From assembly GCF_036322585.1 (NCBI RefSeq), contig NZ_AP024600.1:1612001-1676000 (forward strand): a stretch of 64,000 nt of DNA, read 5' to 3'. Each line of letters begins with the position of its first letter. The stretch's first letter is position 1. The position numbers were made by a program, and so were the translations under genes. Below are positions 35,859-44,404 of this stretch, piece after piece. A model generated the notes under the pieces. That model searched no databases, was not told the origin of the DNA, and saw only the letters and a list, made by a program, of their open reading frames with translations. Source of the stretch: Luteolibacter sp. LG18. GTDB lineage: Bacteria; Verrucomicrobiota; Verrucomicrobiia; Verrucomicrobiales; Akkermansiaceae.

Positions 35859-36717
35859 ACTCCAGACGGGCGATGCCCCGTGCGAACTCAAGCCGGTGGA
35901 GTCCGATCCCACGCTGGCGCGTATCGTCGAATTCAAGAACGTCTCGAAGGTCTACAACCCCGGGACGCGCCACGAGTTCACCTCGATCCGGGACATCAAT
36001 TTCCACATCGAGGACACGCCGAAGGTTGGCGAGTTCATCGGCATTCTCGGCCCCAGCGGCTGCGGAAAGAGCACCGTGCTGCGCCTGATCGCCGGACTTG
36101 CCCCGCACTTCCCGGCCACCACCGGTGAGGTGCTGGTCCACGGCCAGCCGGTCGAGGCTCCTGGCCCGGACCGCGGCTTCGTGTTCCAGGACTACGCGAA
36201 CTTCCCGCACCGCACGGTGCTGGAGAACGTCGGCTTCGGCCTGGAGTGCGCCCACGTCCCGGACAAGGAGCGCATCGAGCGCGCCAAGGAATGGATCGCC
36301 AAGGTCGGCCTCGATCCGAAGAAGGACGCCGGCAAGTATCCGCACCAGCTCAGCGGCGGCATGAACCAGCGCGTGGCGATCGCCCGCACCCTGATCATGC
36401 ACCCGCGCATCATCCTGATGGACGAGCCCTTCGGCGCGCTCGATCCCGGCACCCGCCAGAACATGCAGGACCTGCTGGTGAAACTCTGGCGCGAGCTGGA
36501 GGCCACCGTGTTTTTCGTGACTCACGATGTGTCGGAAGCCGTCTATCTCGGCGACCGCGTGTTCATTTTCAGCCCGTCGCCGGGGACGATCGTCCACCAG
36601 CTCGCGGTGATGCCACCGGACCGTCCGGCGGCGGAAATGCAGGTGGAGCCCGCCTTCCTGTCCTCGGTGAAGGAAGTGCGCCGCCTGCTCGATCAGGCTG
36701 GTAAACCGGCCCTGTAG
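35845..36717 (+). CDS. ABC transporter ATP-binding protein
   Basis: A 290-residue nucleotide-binding subunit of the nitrate/sulfonate/taurine type. Walker A is GPSGCGKST (residues 69-77), the Q-loop is RGFVFQDYANFPHR, the signature is LSGGMNQRVAIART, Walker B is RIILMDEPFGALD, and the switch His is in FFVTHDVSEA. All catalytic motifs are intact. The N-terminal 25 residues extend beyond the usual start. It overlaps the permease gene by 14 bp, so expression is coupled. Substrate unknown. Confidence 0.92.
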   Translation: MARTELQTGDAPCELKPVESDPTLARIVEFKNVSKVYNPGTRHEFTSIRDINFHIEDTPKVGEFIGILGPSGCGKSTVLRLIAGLAPHFPATTGEVLVHGQPVEAPGPDRGFVFQDYANFPHRTVLENVGFGLECAHVPDKERIERAKEWIAKVGLDPKKDAGKYPHQLSGGMNQRVAIARTLIMHPRIILMDEPFGALDPGTRQNMQDLLVKLWRELEATVFFVTHDVSEAVYLGDRVFIFSPSPGTIVHQLAVMPPDRPAAEMQVEPAFLSSVKEVRRLLDQAGKPAL

Positions 36718-36734
36718 GATGGAGAGATGGAATC

Positions 36735-37637
36735 ATGAGTGAAGAAGGTTTGGGAGCGTCCCTGAAGCGGGCTGCCAAATGGCATTGGAACCTCCTCGGC
36801 GTGGGGGCGGGCGGCGTGTTCGCCCTGCTCAGCGGGGTGCCGCTCGGCGTGCTCGCCATCGTCGGCGGCCTGGAACTGGCCTACCTCGGCTTCCTCGGTT
36901 TGAACCCGCGGTTCCAGAAGGTGCTGCGCGGCCAGAAGCTGGTGCCGCGCCCGCAGGCCGTCGCCTCGTCCGCCCAGCTCGAGCAACTGATGTCCTTCCT
37001 CTCCACCGCGGACACCCAGCGTTTCGCCGCCCTCCGCCAGCGCTGCGCGGACCTGCTCGAGCTGCGCCGGAACATGGACGCGAAGGAGCCCGGCATGGCG
37101 GATCAATTCCGCGGTGAAGGCCTCGACCGCATGCTGTGGCTGTTCCTGAAGCTGCTCCACCAGAAGTCCGGCTTGGAGCGCTTCCTCGCCACCACCAGCC
37201 GCGAGTCGATCGTCGCCGAGCTGTCCCGTTCCGAAACCCAGCTCAAGGACGCGCAGGGCAAGCAGCCCGGCGGGGTGGATGGACCGGAAAGCCGCCTCGT
37301 CACCTCGATCCGCGAGCGCATTGCCACCGTCCGCGAGCGCTTGGACAACCACCAGCAGGCCGGGGAAAACTGGGAGCTGGTCTGCGCCGAGATCGACAAG
37401 ACCGAGCAGCAGATCAACCGCCTCTGCGAGGTCGGCATGACCCTGCGCGACGCCGGCGAACTCGCCGCCCAGGTGGATAGTATTTCCTCCTCGCTCCAGT
37501 CGTCCGAGCGCGCCTTCGCCGATGCCTCGGTGGGCGGCCTGCTGCTCGACGAGGTGCCGCCGCCGCTGCTCTCCGCCGCCCTGCCTGCCCGCAACGGCCC
37601 GCCGCCGCTGGTTCCCCGTGTTGCCCAGAGCGAATGA
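36735..37637 (+). CDS. Unrecognised membrane-anchored coiled-coil protein
   Basis: A 300-residue protein in no family I recognise. Two adjacent hydrophobic helices lie near residues 15-55 (HWNLLGVGAGGVFALLSGVP; GVLAIVGGLELAYLGFLGLN). A long charged helical region follows (about residues 75-255), with coiled-coil heptads such as LIERIATVRERLDNHQ and ICAEIDKTEQQINRLCEVGM. The C-terminus is Pro-rich (PALPARNGPPPLVPRVAQSE). A GGAGAG sequence precedes the ATG. It sits 17 bp after the ATPase gene and before the PspA gene, so it may be the membrane partner that connects the ABC transporter to PspA; that is inference from position and architecture. Confidence 0.7.
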   Translation: MSEEGLGASLKRAAKWHWNLLGVGAGGVFALLSGVPLGVLAIVGGLELAYLGFLGLNPRFQKVLRGQKLVPRPQAVASSAQLEQLMSFLSTADTQRFAALRQRCADLLELRRNMDAKEPGMADQFRGEGLDRMLWLFLKLLHQKSGLERFLATTSRESIVAELSRSETQLKDAQGKQPGGVDGPESRLVTSIRERIATVRERLDNHQQAGENWELVCAEIDKTEQQINRLCEVGMTLRDAGELAAQVDSISSSLQSSERAFADASVGGLLLDEVPPPLLSAALPARNGPPPLVPRVAQSE

Positions 37638-37753
37638 TCCGCCTCGCCAGCCGCCACCCTTTCATGCTCCCATGAGCCGATCCGTGTAATCACCGGTGCA
37701 TTTTGGAATCTCCAAACGCGCGTCCATTCTCTAACATCCTCTCCCATACCGCC

Positions 37754-38506
37754 ATGTTCAAACGCATCGCCAATCTCTTCCGCGGCTTCATCGGCCTGTT
37801 CGTGTCCGGCCTTGAGAAGCGCAATCCCGAGGCCCTGCTCGAGCTGGAGAAGGAGAACCTCCGCGGCCAGATCGCGCAGTTCAACCAGGGCCTCGCTGCC
37901 CATGCCGGGCTGTGTGAGAAGCTCATCGCCCAGGTGAAGCGCCAGGAGCGGGACGAACAGGACCTGCGCGCCCGCGCCGCCGCCAACCTCCGCGCCGGAA
38001 ACCAGCGCCTCGCCGGTGAAATCGCCCTTCAGCTCCAGAGCCTCCGCAAGGAGCTCGCCGACAACCGCAGCCAGCTCGGCGATGCCGAGAAGACCTACAA
38101 GGAACTCGTCGCCGCCCGCGATTCCGCGATCAAGACCGCCCGCGAGAAAATCGAGGCCCTGCGCCGCGATCTCGATGGCCTCAAGATGCAGAAGGCCCTC
38201 GCCGAGATGAACGAAATGGCTTCCGGGATGCTTTCCACCATCGGCGGCAGTGGCGACACCCTCTCCCGCCTCCACGAAATGGTCGAGGAGCAGAAGACCG
38301 AGGCCGCCGGCCGTGCCCGCGTCGCCCGCGACAGCATCGATACCACCCAGTTCCAGGCCAAGCAGGCCGAGCGCGAAGCCCTTGAGGACCTTGCCCTCGC
38401 CGACCTCGCCGCCGAACTCGGCATGCCCGCCCCGGCCTCCAGCGCCCCGGCCGCCGCGCCCGCGCCGGTCGAGAAGCAGATGGCTCCGGAACAGCAGCAG
38501 CTTTGA
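37754..38506 (+). CDS. pspA: PspA/IM30-family phage-shock protein
   Basis: A 250-residue, almost entirely helical protein. The N-terminal amphipathic membrane-binding helix MFKRIANLFRGFIGLFVSGL is followed by the long coiled-coil region of PspA/Vipp1 proteins (NPEALLELEKENLRGQIAQF, LAAHAGLCEKLIAQVKRQER, KELVAARDSAIKTAREKIEA). The C-terminus is Ala/Pro-rich (MPAPASSAPAAAPAPVEKQM). PspA relatives bind and repair damaged inner membrane by ESCRT-III-like assembly. The start at 37754 is preferred because it produces the amphipathic helix. Located in the ABC/AAA+ run. Confidence 0.83.
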   Translation: MFKRIANLFRGFIGLFVSGLEKRNPEALLELEKENLRGQIAQFNQGLAAHAGLCEKLIAQVKRQERDEQDLRARAAANLRAGNQRLAGEIALQLQSLRKELADNRSQLGDAEKTYKELVAARDSAIKTAREKIEALRRDLDGLKMQKALAEMNEMASGMLSTIGGSGDTLSRLHEMVEEQKTEAAGRARVARDSIDTTQFQAKQAEREALEDLALADLAAELGMPAPASSAPAAAPAPVEKQMAPEQQQL

Positions 38507-38531
38507 TAGTGGTTCTTCACTAAATCTCAGT

Positions 38532-39044
38532 ATGGAGATTGCCTCGCTTGGCTCATTGGTTCCTGACGCACGCTTTCCAGAACTGCTCGTCTCCCAGCCC
38601 GTTCCAGTTCCCTACTTTGATGGCAGTGAACTTACGTTTACCTTTGATGGGCTATCGGAAGAGTATGCCGACGCCGCAAGGAAGGCGGTAAATGCGTTTC
38701 TCGCCCTTGGGGCGAATGATCGAACGGCTGCAAGTCCCTACGTTTACGAAAACTATCGCCATGTGAAGGAAGCTAGCGGGGACGCTAAAATTGGATTTCA
38801 GATCGCTTCCCCCGAGGAAGTTTGGCGCCACGTGCATCCTTCCGAGATCTTCGTGTCCCAACGCGGACGAAGAGATGATCTCCTATACGTCAGTATCACC
38901 GCGGAATGCGATTGGGAACCCGAGCATGGATTGCAGATCGTTTACCGTAAAGGGTGTGAGCTTTCTCGCGTCAGCTACCAAGACGGTCATTTAACCCACA
39001 CTGACGCTTACGATCTACCGGAAGAACAAGACCAAATCGTCTGA
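38532..39044 (+). CDS. DUF6985-like protein
   Basis: A 170-residue protein without signal or membrane helix. The pattern matches DUF6985 by eye: FDGLSEEYADAARKAVNAFL, PYVYENYRHVKEASGDA, FQIASPEEVWRHVHPSEIFV, and the diagnostic CDWEPEHGLQIVYRKGCELS followed by VSYQDGHLTHTDAYDLP. The family function is unknown; some members are encoded near toxins as immunity-like proteins, but there is no toxin here. Its codon usage is visibly less GC-rich than its neighbours (many A/T third positions), suggesting it was inserted into an older gene run. It starts 25 bp after pspA. Confidence 0.68.
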   Translation: MEIASLGSLVPDARFPELLVSQPVPVPYFDGSELTFTFDGLSEEYADAARKAVNAFLALGANDRTAASPYVYENYRHVKEASGDAKIGFQIASPEEVWRHVHPSEIFVSQRGRRDDLLYVSITAECDWEPEHGLQIVYRKGCELSRVSYQDGHLTHTDAYDLPEEQDQIV

Positions 39045-39136
39045 CTCAAGAGGGCCGGGATTGTATCGTCCCGAGGACCCGTTATGAGGTTTGAACGTTT
39101 AGCTCTTGATCAAAGATCCCGACCACAAATCAAAAT

Positions 39137-40786
39137 ATGCCCGCTCCCGGAATGCCTGCATGGGCACAAGAACTGATCTCGCTCTACGAATCGGGAGCGG
39201 CCTCGCAGTTCATCCTTCACGGCAATATCGGCGACCGTCTGGTCGCCACGGTCGCGGGCACACCGAAGCTGGTCCCGCTGGAAGGCTTCCTGAAGGACAC
39301 GCTGCTCCAACGTTTCGACGTCATTCTCAGCTACGATCTCGGCAACGGGATGCGGGTCGAGAAGGGCGGCGAGACCTTCGCGAAATGGCCGTCCTACGGT
39401 GAACGTGAGCTGCCGTCCGCGCCGCGCGAGGCGGTCCATGTGATCACCCATTACCTGCGTTTCTGCGCGAACCTCGCGGCGATGAAGCCGGAGCGCGCGA
39501 TCCGCGTGGCGGTGATCGTCCGCGCCGCGGATCTCGTCGTGCCCGCCTCCGCCGGAAGTGCGAATGTGGAAACCAGCGCGATGGCCCTGCAGATCCGCGA
39601 GTGGTCCACCGATCCGATGATCACCGGCCACCACTGCGCCAGCTTCCTGATCACGGAGAACTTCAGCGACCTCCACCGCCTCGTCGCCCAGAACGCGCGT
39701 GCCGCCCGGCTCACCGTGCCGCTGCCGGACGCGGCGGGCATCGAGGCTGCCCTCGCCATTCTCGAACCCGCGTGCGCGAAGGCGCTCGCCCCGTTCAGCG
39801 GTCGCCTCGGCGAACCCGCCGCCGCCTTGGTCGGCTCCACGGTGCACGCCGTGTCCGCCCTGCTCCAGCGTCGCCAACACGCCGCCGCGCCAATCACCGA
39901 TGCCGACCTGATCGAGCTGAAGAAGCAGCTCGTCGAGGAAGACGCCCAGGGCCTCATCGAGTTCATCCAGCCGGTGCGCACCCTCGAGGATCTCCACGGT
40001 CAGGAAGGCGTGAAGAAGTGGCTGCGCCAGGACATCGTGCTGTGGCGGAAGAACGATCTCCAGGCCCTGCCGATGGGCTATCTGTTCTGCGGACCCGTCG
40101 GCACCGGCAAGACGTTCCTCGTCGAGTGCCTTGCCGGAGAAGCGGGCGCGCCGGTGGTGAAGATCAAAAATTTCCGCGACCGCTGGGTCGGCTCCACCGA
40201 GTCGAACCTGGAGAAGATCTTCCGCCTCCTCGAAGCGCTCGGCCGCTGCATCGTCTTTGTCGATGAGGCGGACCAGGCGCTCGGCCGCCGCTCCGCGGAA
40301 TCCGGGGACTCCGGCATCTCCGGCCGGGTCTACGGTATGATGGCCGAGCAGATGAGCCAGAGCCGCAACCGCGGCCGCCTGCTGTGGGCACTCGCCACCA
40401 GCCGCCCCGATCTCGTCGAGGTCGATCTGAAGCGCCCCGGGCGCGTCGACGTGAAGATCCCGCTGTTCCCGACCGGCACGTCCGAGGAGGGCTACGGCCT
40501 GATCCGCGCCCTTTCGAAACGCCGCGGCCTGATCCTGCCGGACACTCTGCCCGACGATCTGCGCGCGAAGATCCCTGATCTCCTCACCCCCGGTGCCGCC
40601 GAGGCCCTCGCGGTGAAAGCCTACCGCGTCACCAAGACCACCGATCTCACCGAATCCGCCGCATTGGCCGAAGCGCTGAAGGACTACCAGCCGCCGGTAT
40701 CCCCGGTGATCTTGGAGCAACAGATCGGCCTCGCCGTCGCGGAAGCCACCGACCTCAGCTTCGTGCCCGAGCGATTCCGGCGATGA
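39137..40786 (+). CDS. AAA+ ATPase
   Basis: A 549-residue protein. The N-terminal 260 residues hold a Walker-like decayed domain (WAQELISLYESGAASQFILH, AVIVRAADLVVP, SFLITENFSDLHRLVAQNAR) that resembles an inactive AAA module. The C-terminal module is active: Walker A GPVGTGKTFL (residues 319-328), Walker B CIVFVDEADQALGRR, and second-region-of-homology arginines in TSRPDLVEVDLKRPGRVDVK. AAA+ enzymes of this type remodel or unfold protein assemblies. As it closes a run that contains PspA (an ESCRT-III relative), a role like Vps4-type disassembly is attractive but is inference. Confidence 0.82.
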   Translation: MPAPGMPAWAQELISLYESGAASQFILHGNIGDRLVATVAGTPKLVPLEGFLKDTLLQRFDVILSYDLGNGMRVEKGGETFAKWPSYGERELPSAPREAVHVITHYLRFCANLAAMKPERAIRVAVIVRAADLVVPASAGSANVETSAMALQIREWSTDPMITGHHCASFLITENFSDLHRLVAQNARAARLTVPLPDAAGIEAALAILEPACAKALAPFSGRLGEPAAALVGSTVHAVSALLQRRQHAAAPITDADLIELKKQLVEEDAQGLIEFIQPVRTLEDLHGQEGVKKWLRQDIVLWRKNDLQALPMGYLFCGPVGTGKTFLVECLAGEAGAPVVKIKNFRDRWVGSTESNLEKIFRLLEALGRCIVFVDEADQALGRRSAESGDSGISGRVYGMMAEQMSQSRNRGRLLWALATSRPDLVEVDLKRPGRVDVKIPLFPTGTSEEGYGLIRALSKRRGLILPDTLPDDLRAKIPDLLTPGAAEALAVKAYRVTKTTDLTESAALAEALKDYQPPVSPVILEQQIGLAVAEATDLSFVPERFRR

Positions 40787-40788
40787 AA

Positions 40789-40926
40789 CGTAGCTGAAAG
40801 CTCCGCTTTCAGAATGTAGAGGGAAGCTCCAGCTTTCCCTCTTCGGGGGAGGAGATCGCTTGGCCTGACAAGCCCCCGCCAACGGGCGCTGGCGGGGACA
40901 ATTCGAAAGCGGAGCTTTCGACTACA
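40789..40926. repeat. 138-bp palindromic element (family A, copy 2)
   Basis: Ends CGTAGCTGAAAGCTCCGCTT and GAAAGCGGAGCTTTCGACTA form an inverted repeat, matching the ends of copy 1 at 18318-18449. Inside, GGCGGGGACAATTCGAAAGC also matches. It occupies the entire gap between the AAA+ gene and the convergent dnaE gene. Confidence 0.8.
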
Positions 40927-40927
40927 T

Positions 40928-43900
40928 TCAATCCTCCAGCCACCGGTCCAGCGCCTCGGCCAACGCCGGGCCGCGCTTGACGTGGAATTTTTCCCCGGCC
41001 TCGACGGTGATGCGGCGGCCGGCGCTGTTCTGGATGTGCAATAGCACCGGTGTCTGGCCCGGGTGATTCACCAGTGCCTTGCGGATCTGGTCGATGTCCC
41101 GCTCGCTGTGGCGGGTGGTCCACAGTGTCAGCTCCAGCGGTCCCTTCGCGGCGTTGGCCTCGGAGGTGCGCTTCGGCTTCAGCTCGCCGAGTTCGTAGCC
41201 GGTGAGGCGATAGCCGCCGGTGCGGTCGTCCACCTGCACCGAGCACTTCAGCTTGATGATCTTGCCGGCCTCCAGGATGCCGTTGTCGCGGGCGGGCACG
41301 AAGGTTTCACCCCACAGCATGATCTCCGAGCTGCCGGTGAAGTCCTCCAGGATCAGCACGCCGAAGGGCTTGCCGGTCTTGGTGACTTTCGATTCCAGGC
41401 TGCGGATCATCCCGGCGAAGGGGAAACGCGCGCGCGGGTTGGAAGTGTCCAGCTCGTCGACCAGGCCGAGGCGGTGGTAGCGGTCGGAGTCGATCACGCC
41501 GCGGAATTTGTCCAGCGGATGGCCGGTGACGTAGAAGCCGAGCAGCTCCTTCTCATGGGCCAGCCGGTCGTCCTTCGGCCACTCCGGCACCGCGGCCACG
41601 GAGGTCTTCGCGGTCTGCACGGGCGCGACGAAATCGAGCGCGTCGAACAGCGACACCTGGCCGGCGGCGCGGTCCTTCTGGGTGGAGGACGCGGAGGCCA
41701 CCACCTGCTCCAGGCGGCTGAACATCCCGGCGCGGGTTTCGCCGGTCCAGTCGAGCGCCCCGGCCTTCACCAGGTTTTCGAGGATACGCTTGTTCACCGA
41801 CTTCGAATCGAGACGGGTGGCAAAGTCCTCCAGCGAGACAAACGGGCCCTTGGTCTGGCGCTCCTCGATCGCGGCGGCCATCGCGCCTTCGCCGCAGTTC
41901 TTGATCGCGGCCAGGCCGTAGCGGATGCCGCGGCCGCCGGTCGGGGTGGACTCCGGGGCGAAGCGCAGCTTCGACGCGTTGAGGTTCGGCGGCAGGATCT
42001 CGATACCCATGCGGTGGCACTCCGCCACGAAGACGCCGATCTTGTCGGTGTTGTGGATTTCGTTGGAGAGCAGGCCGGCGAGGAATTCCACCGGGTGGTT
42101 CGCCTTCAGGTAGGCGGTCCAGTAGGAGATGTGGCCGTAGCAGGCGGAGTGGGACTTGTTGAAGCCGTAACCCGCGAACATCTCGATCTTCTCGAAGATC
42201 TGGTTCGCCAGCTTCTCGCCGATGCCGTTGGTGGCGGCCGCGCCCGCGACGAATTTCGAGCGCTCCTCCGCCATCTTCTTCGGGTCCTTCTTACCCATCG
42301 CGCGGCGCAGAAGGTCGGCGCCGCCGAGCGTGTAGCCCGCCAGCAGCTTCGCGGCGTTCTGCACTTGCTCCTGGTAGATCATGACGCCGTAGGTGTTGCC
42401 GCAGACCTTCTCGAGCAACGGGTGCTCGTAGACCGCCTGCTTGCGGCCCTTCTTCACCTCGATCATCTGGTCGATGAACTGCATCGCGCCCGGGCGGTAG
42501 AGCGCCAGAAGGTCGATGATGTCGTCGATCTTCTCGATCTGGTACTTCCGGCAGGTCTCGACCATGCCGCCGGATTCAAGCTGGAACACGCCCATCGTTT
42601 CGCCGCGGTTCAGCAGGTCGAAGGTCGGCTGGTCGTCCAGCGGCACCTTGGTGATGTCGAAGTCCGGGATGTGGACCTTGATGTGCTCCACCGCGTCCTG
42701 GATGACGGTCAAGTTCTTCAGGCCCAGGAAGTCCATCTTCAGCAGGCCCACGTCGGTGATCGCGCCCATGTCGTACTGGGTCACGACTTCGCCTTCACTC
42801 GCGCGGGTGAGGGGGACGTGCTCGTCCAGCGGCCGGTCCCCGATCACCACGCCCGCGGCATGGACGCCCACGTTGCGGACCAGGCCTTCCAGCTTCAGCG
42901 CGTAGCCCCACAGCTCCTGGTAGGTGGAGGAGCTCTCGATCATCTCCTTGATCTCGGGCTTGGCCTTCCACTCGCCGTCCAGGCTGATGCCCGGCTTCGC
43001 CTCGATCATCTTGGCGATGCGGTCGGCCTCGCCGTAGGACACGCCCATCACGCGGGCCACGTCCCGCAGCACGCTCTTCGCGCCGAGGGTGCCGTAGGTG
43101 ATGATGTGGGACACGCTGCGCTCGCCGTACTTGTGGCGCACGTAGTCGATCACCTCCGGACGGCGGCTTTGGCAGAAGTCGATGTCGACGTCGGGCGGGC
43201 TGACGCGCTCGGGATTGAGGAAGCGCTCGAACAGCAGACCGAACTGGAGCGGGCAGATGTCGGTGATCCCCATCGAGTAGGCCACCAGCGAACCGGCGGC
43301 CGAACCACGGCCCGGGCCCACCGGGATGTCATGGTCGCGGGCCCATTGGATGAAGTCCGCGGTGATCAAGAAGTAGGACGCGAACCCGAGCTGGTTGATA
43401 ATGTCCACCTCGTACTTCAGGCGGGTCACCTTCTCCGGGTCGACCGCGCCCTCCTCGCCGTAGCGTTTCACCATGCCCTTCTGGCAGACGCGCATCAGGT
43501 ACTCCTCGCGCGGGGAACCGTCGGGAGTGGGGAACTGCGGGTATTTCTCGGAGCTGGTGGAGTCCAGCTTGATGGCCACGTTGCACTGCTCGGCGATCTC
43601 CAGGGTGGCGTCGCAGGCTCCCGGGATCTCCCGGAAGAGGTGGCGCATCTCCTCGGCGGTCTTGAAATGGACCTCCGGGGTGTAGCGCATCCGGTTCTCA
43701 TCGATCAGCAGGTGGCCGGTGCCGATGCAGATCATCACGTCGTGCGCCTCGTGGTCGTCGCGGTTGAGGAAATGGACGTCGTTGGCGGCCACCGGGCGCA
43801 GCTCCAGCTCCTTCGCCAGCTTCAGCAGGCCGGGAGTGACCTTTTGCTGGGCCTCCAGCCCGTGGTTGTGGATCTCCACCCAGGTGTGCTCGCCGCCGTA

Positions 43901-44404
43901 GATGTCCTTCAGGGTGGACAGCGTCTCGCGGGCCTTGTCCTCGTCGCCGGCCAGCAGCCACTCGTTCACCGGCCCGGAAATGCAGCCGGACAGGCAGGTC
44001 ACGCCCTTCGAAAACTCGGCCAGGGATTCGTAGTCCACGCGCGGCTTGCCGTAGTAGAGGCCGTCGAGGTGGCCGCGGGACACCAGCTTGCTGAGGTTGT
44101 TCCAGCCCTCGATGTCGCGGGCCAGCAGGGTCATGTGGGTGGAGCGCTTGCGTCCCACCAGGTCGCGTTTGTCGTGGCGGGACGCGGGCGCGAGGTAGAT
44201 CTCGCAGCCGAAGATCGGCTTCACCCCGGCCTTCTTGCAGGATTGGTGGAATTCGATCGCGCCGTAGAGGTTGCCGTGGTCCGTCATCGCCACCGCCGGC
44301 ATCCCGTAGTCGACCGCCTTCTTGGCCAGATCCTTGGTGCGGATCATGCCGTCGAGCAGGGAGTATTCGGTGTGGAGGTGGAGGTGGACGAACGAGTCAG
44401 ACAT
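40928..44404 (-). CDS. dnaE: DNA polymerase III alpha subunit
   Basis: The replicative polymerase catalytic subunit, 1158 residues. The N-terminal PHP domain opens HLHLHTEYSLLDGMIRTKDL with the metal-binding His pattern and continues AMTDHGNLYGAIEFHQ. The palm contains the catalytic Asp motif PPDVDIDFCQSRRPEVIDYV. GRGSAAGSLVAYSMGITDI is the polymerase active-site loop. QLESGGMVETCRKYQIEKID, then MIYQEQVQNAAKLLAGYTLG, and YGFNKSHSACYGHISYWTAY are further family motifs. A C-terminal OB fold lies near residues 1000-1080. The start at MSDSFVHLHLHTEYSL is preferred. Length is typical for DnaE1-type enzymes. Confidence 0.96.
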   Translation of the reverse strand: MSDSFVHLHLHTEYSLLDGMIRTKDLAKKAVDYGMPAVAMTDHGNLYGAIEFHQSCKKAGVKPIFGCEIYLAPASRHDKRDLVGRKRSTHMTLLARDIEGWNNLSKLVSRGHLDGLYYGKPRVDYESLAEFSKGVTCLSGCISGPVNEWLLAGDEDKARETLSTLKDIYGGEHTWVEIHNHGLEAQQKVTPGLLKLAKELELRPVAANDVHFLNRDDHEAHDVMICIGTGHLLIDENRMRYTPEVHFKTAEEMRHLFREIPGACDATLEIAEQCNVAIKLDSTSSEKYPQFPTPDGSPREEYLMRVCQKGMVKRYGEEGAVDPEKVTRLKYEVDIINQLGFASYFLITADFIQWARDHDIPVGPGRGSAAGSLVAYSMGITDICPLQFGLLFERFLNPERVSPPDVDIDFCQSRRPEVIDYVRHKYGERSVSHIITYGTLGAKSVLRDVARVMGVSYGEADRIAKMIEAKPGISLDGEWKAKPEIKEMIESSSTYQELWGYALKLEGLVRNVGVHAAGVVIGDRPLDEHVPLTRASEGEVVTQYDMGAITDVGLLKMDFLGLKNLTVIQDAVEHIKVHIPDFDITKVPLDDQPTFDLLNRGETMGVFQLESGGMVETCRKYQIEKIDDIIDLLALYRPGAMQFIDQMIEVKKGRKQAVYEHPLLEKVCGNTYGVMIYQEQVQNAAKLLAGYTLGGADLLRRAMGKKDPKKMAEERSKFVAGAAATNGIGEKLANQIFEKIEMFAGYGFNKSHSACYGHISYWTAYLKANHPVEFLAGLLSNEIHNTDKIGVFVAECHRMGIEILPPNLNASKLRFAPESTPTGGRGIRYGLAAIKNCGEGAMAAAIEERQTKGPFVSLEDFATRLDSKSVNKRILENLVKAGALDWTGETRAGMFSRLEQVVASASSTQKDRAAGQVSLFDALDFVAPVQTAKTSVAAVPEWPKDDRLAHEKELLGFYVTGHPLDKFRGVIDSDRYHRLGLVDELDTSNPRARFPFAGMIRSLESKVTKTGKPFGVLILEDFTGSSEIMLWGETFVPARDNGILEAGKIIKLKCSVQVDDRTGGYRLTGYELGELKPKRTSEANAAKGPLELTLWTTRHSERDIDQIRKALVNHPGQTPVLLHIQNSAGRRITVEAGEKFHVKRGPALAEALDRWLED

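Noticed and set aside
36735..37637. PspB/PspC homologue
   Set aside because: Length (300 residues), two adjacent helices and a long coiled coil do not match PspB (about 75 residues) or the PspC domain; only a positional analogy remains.
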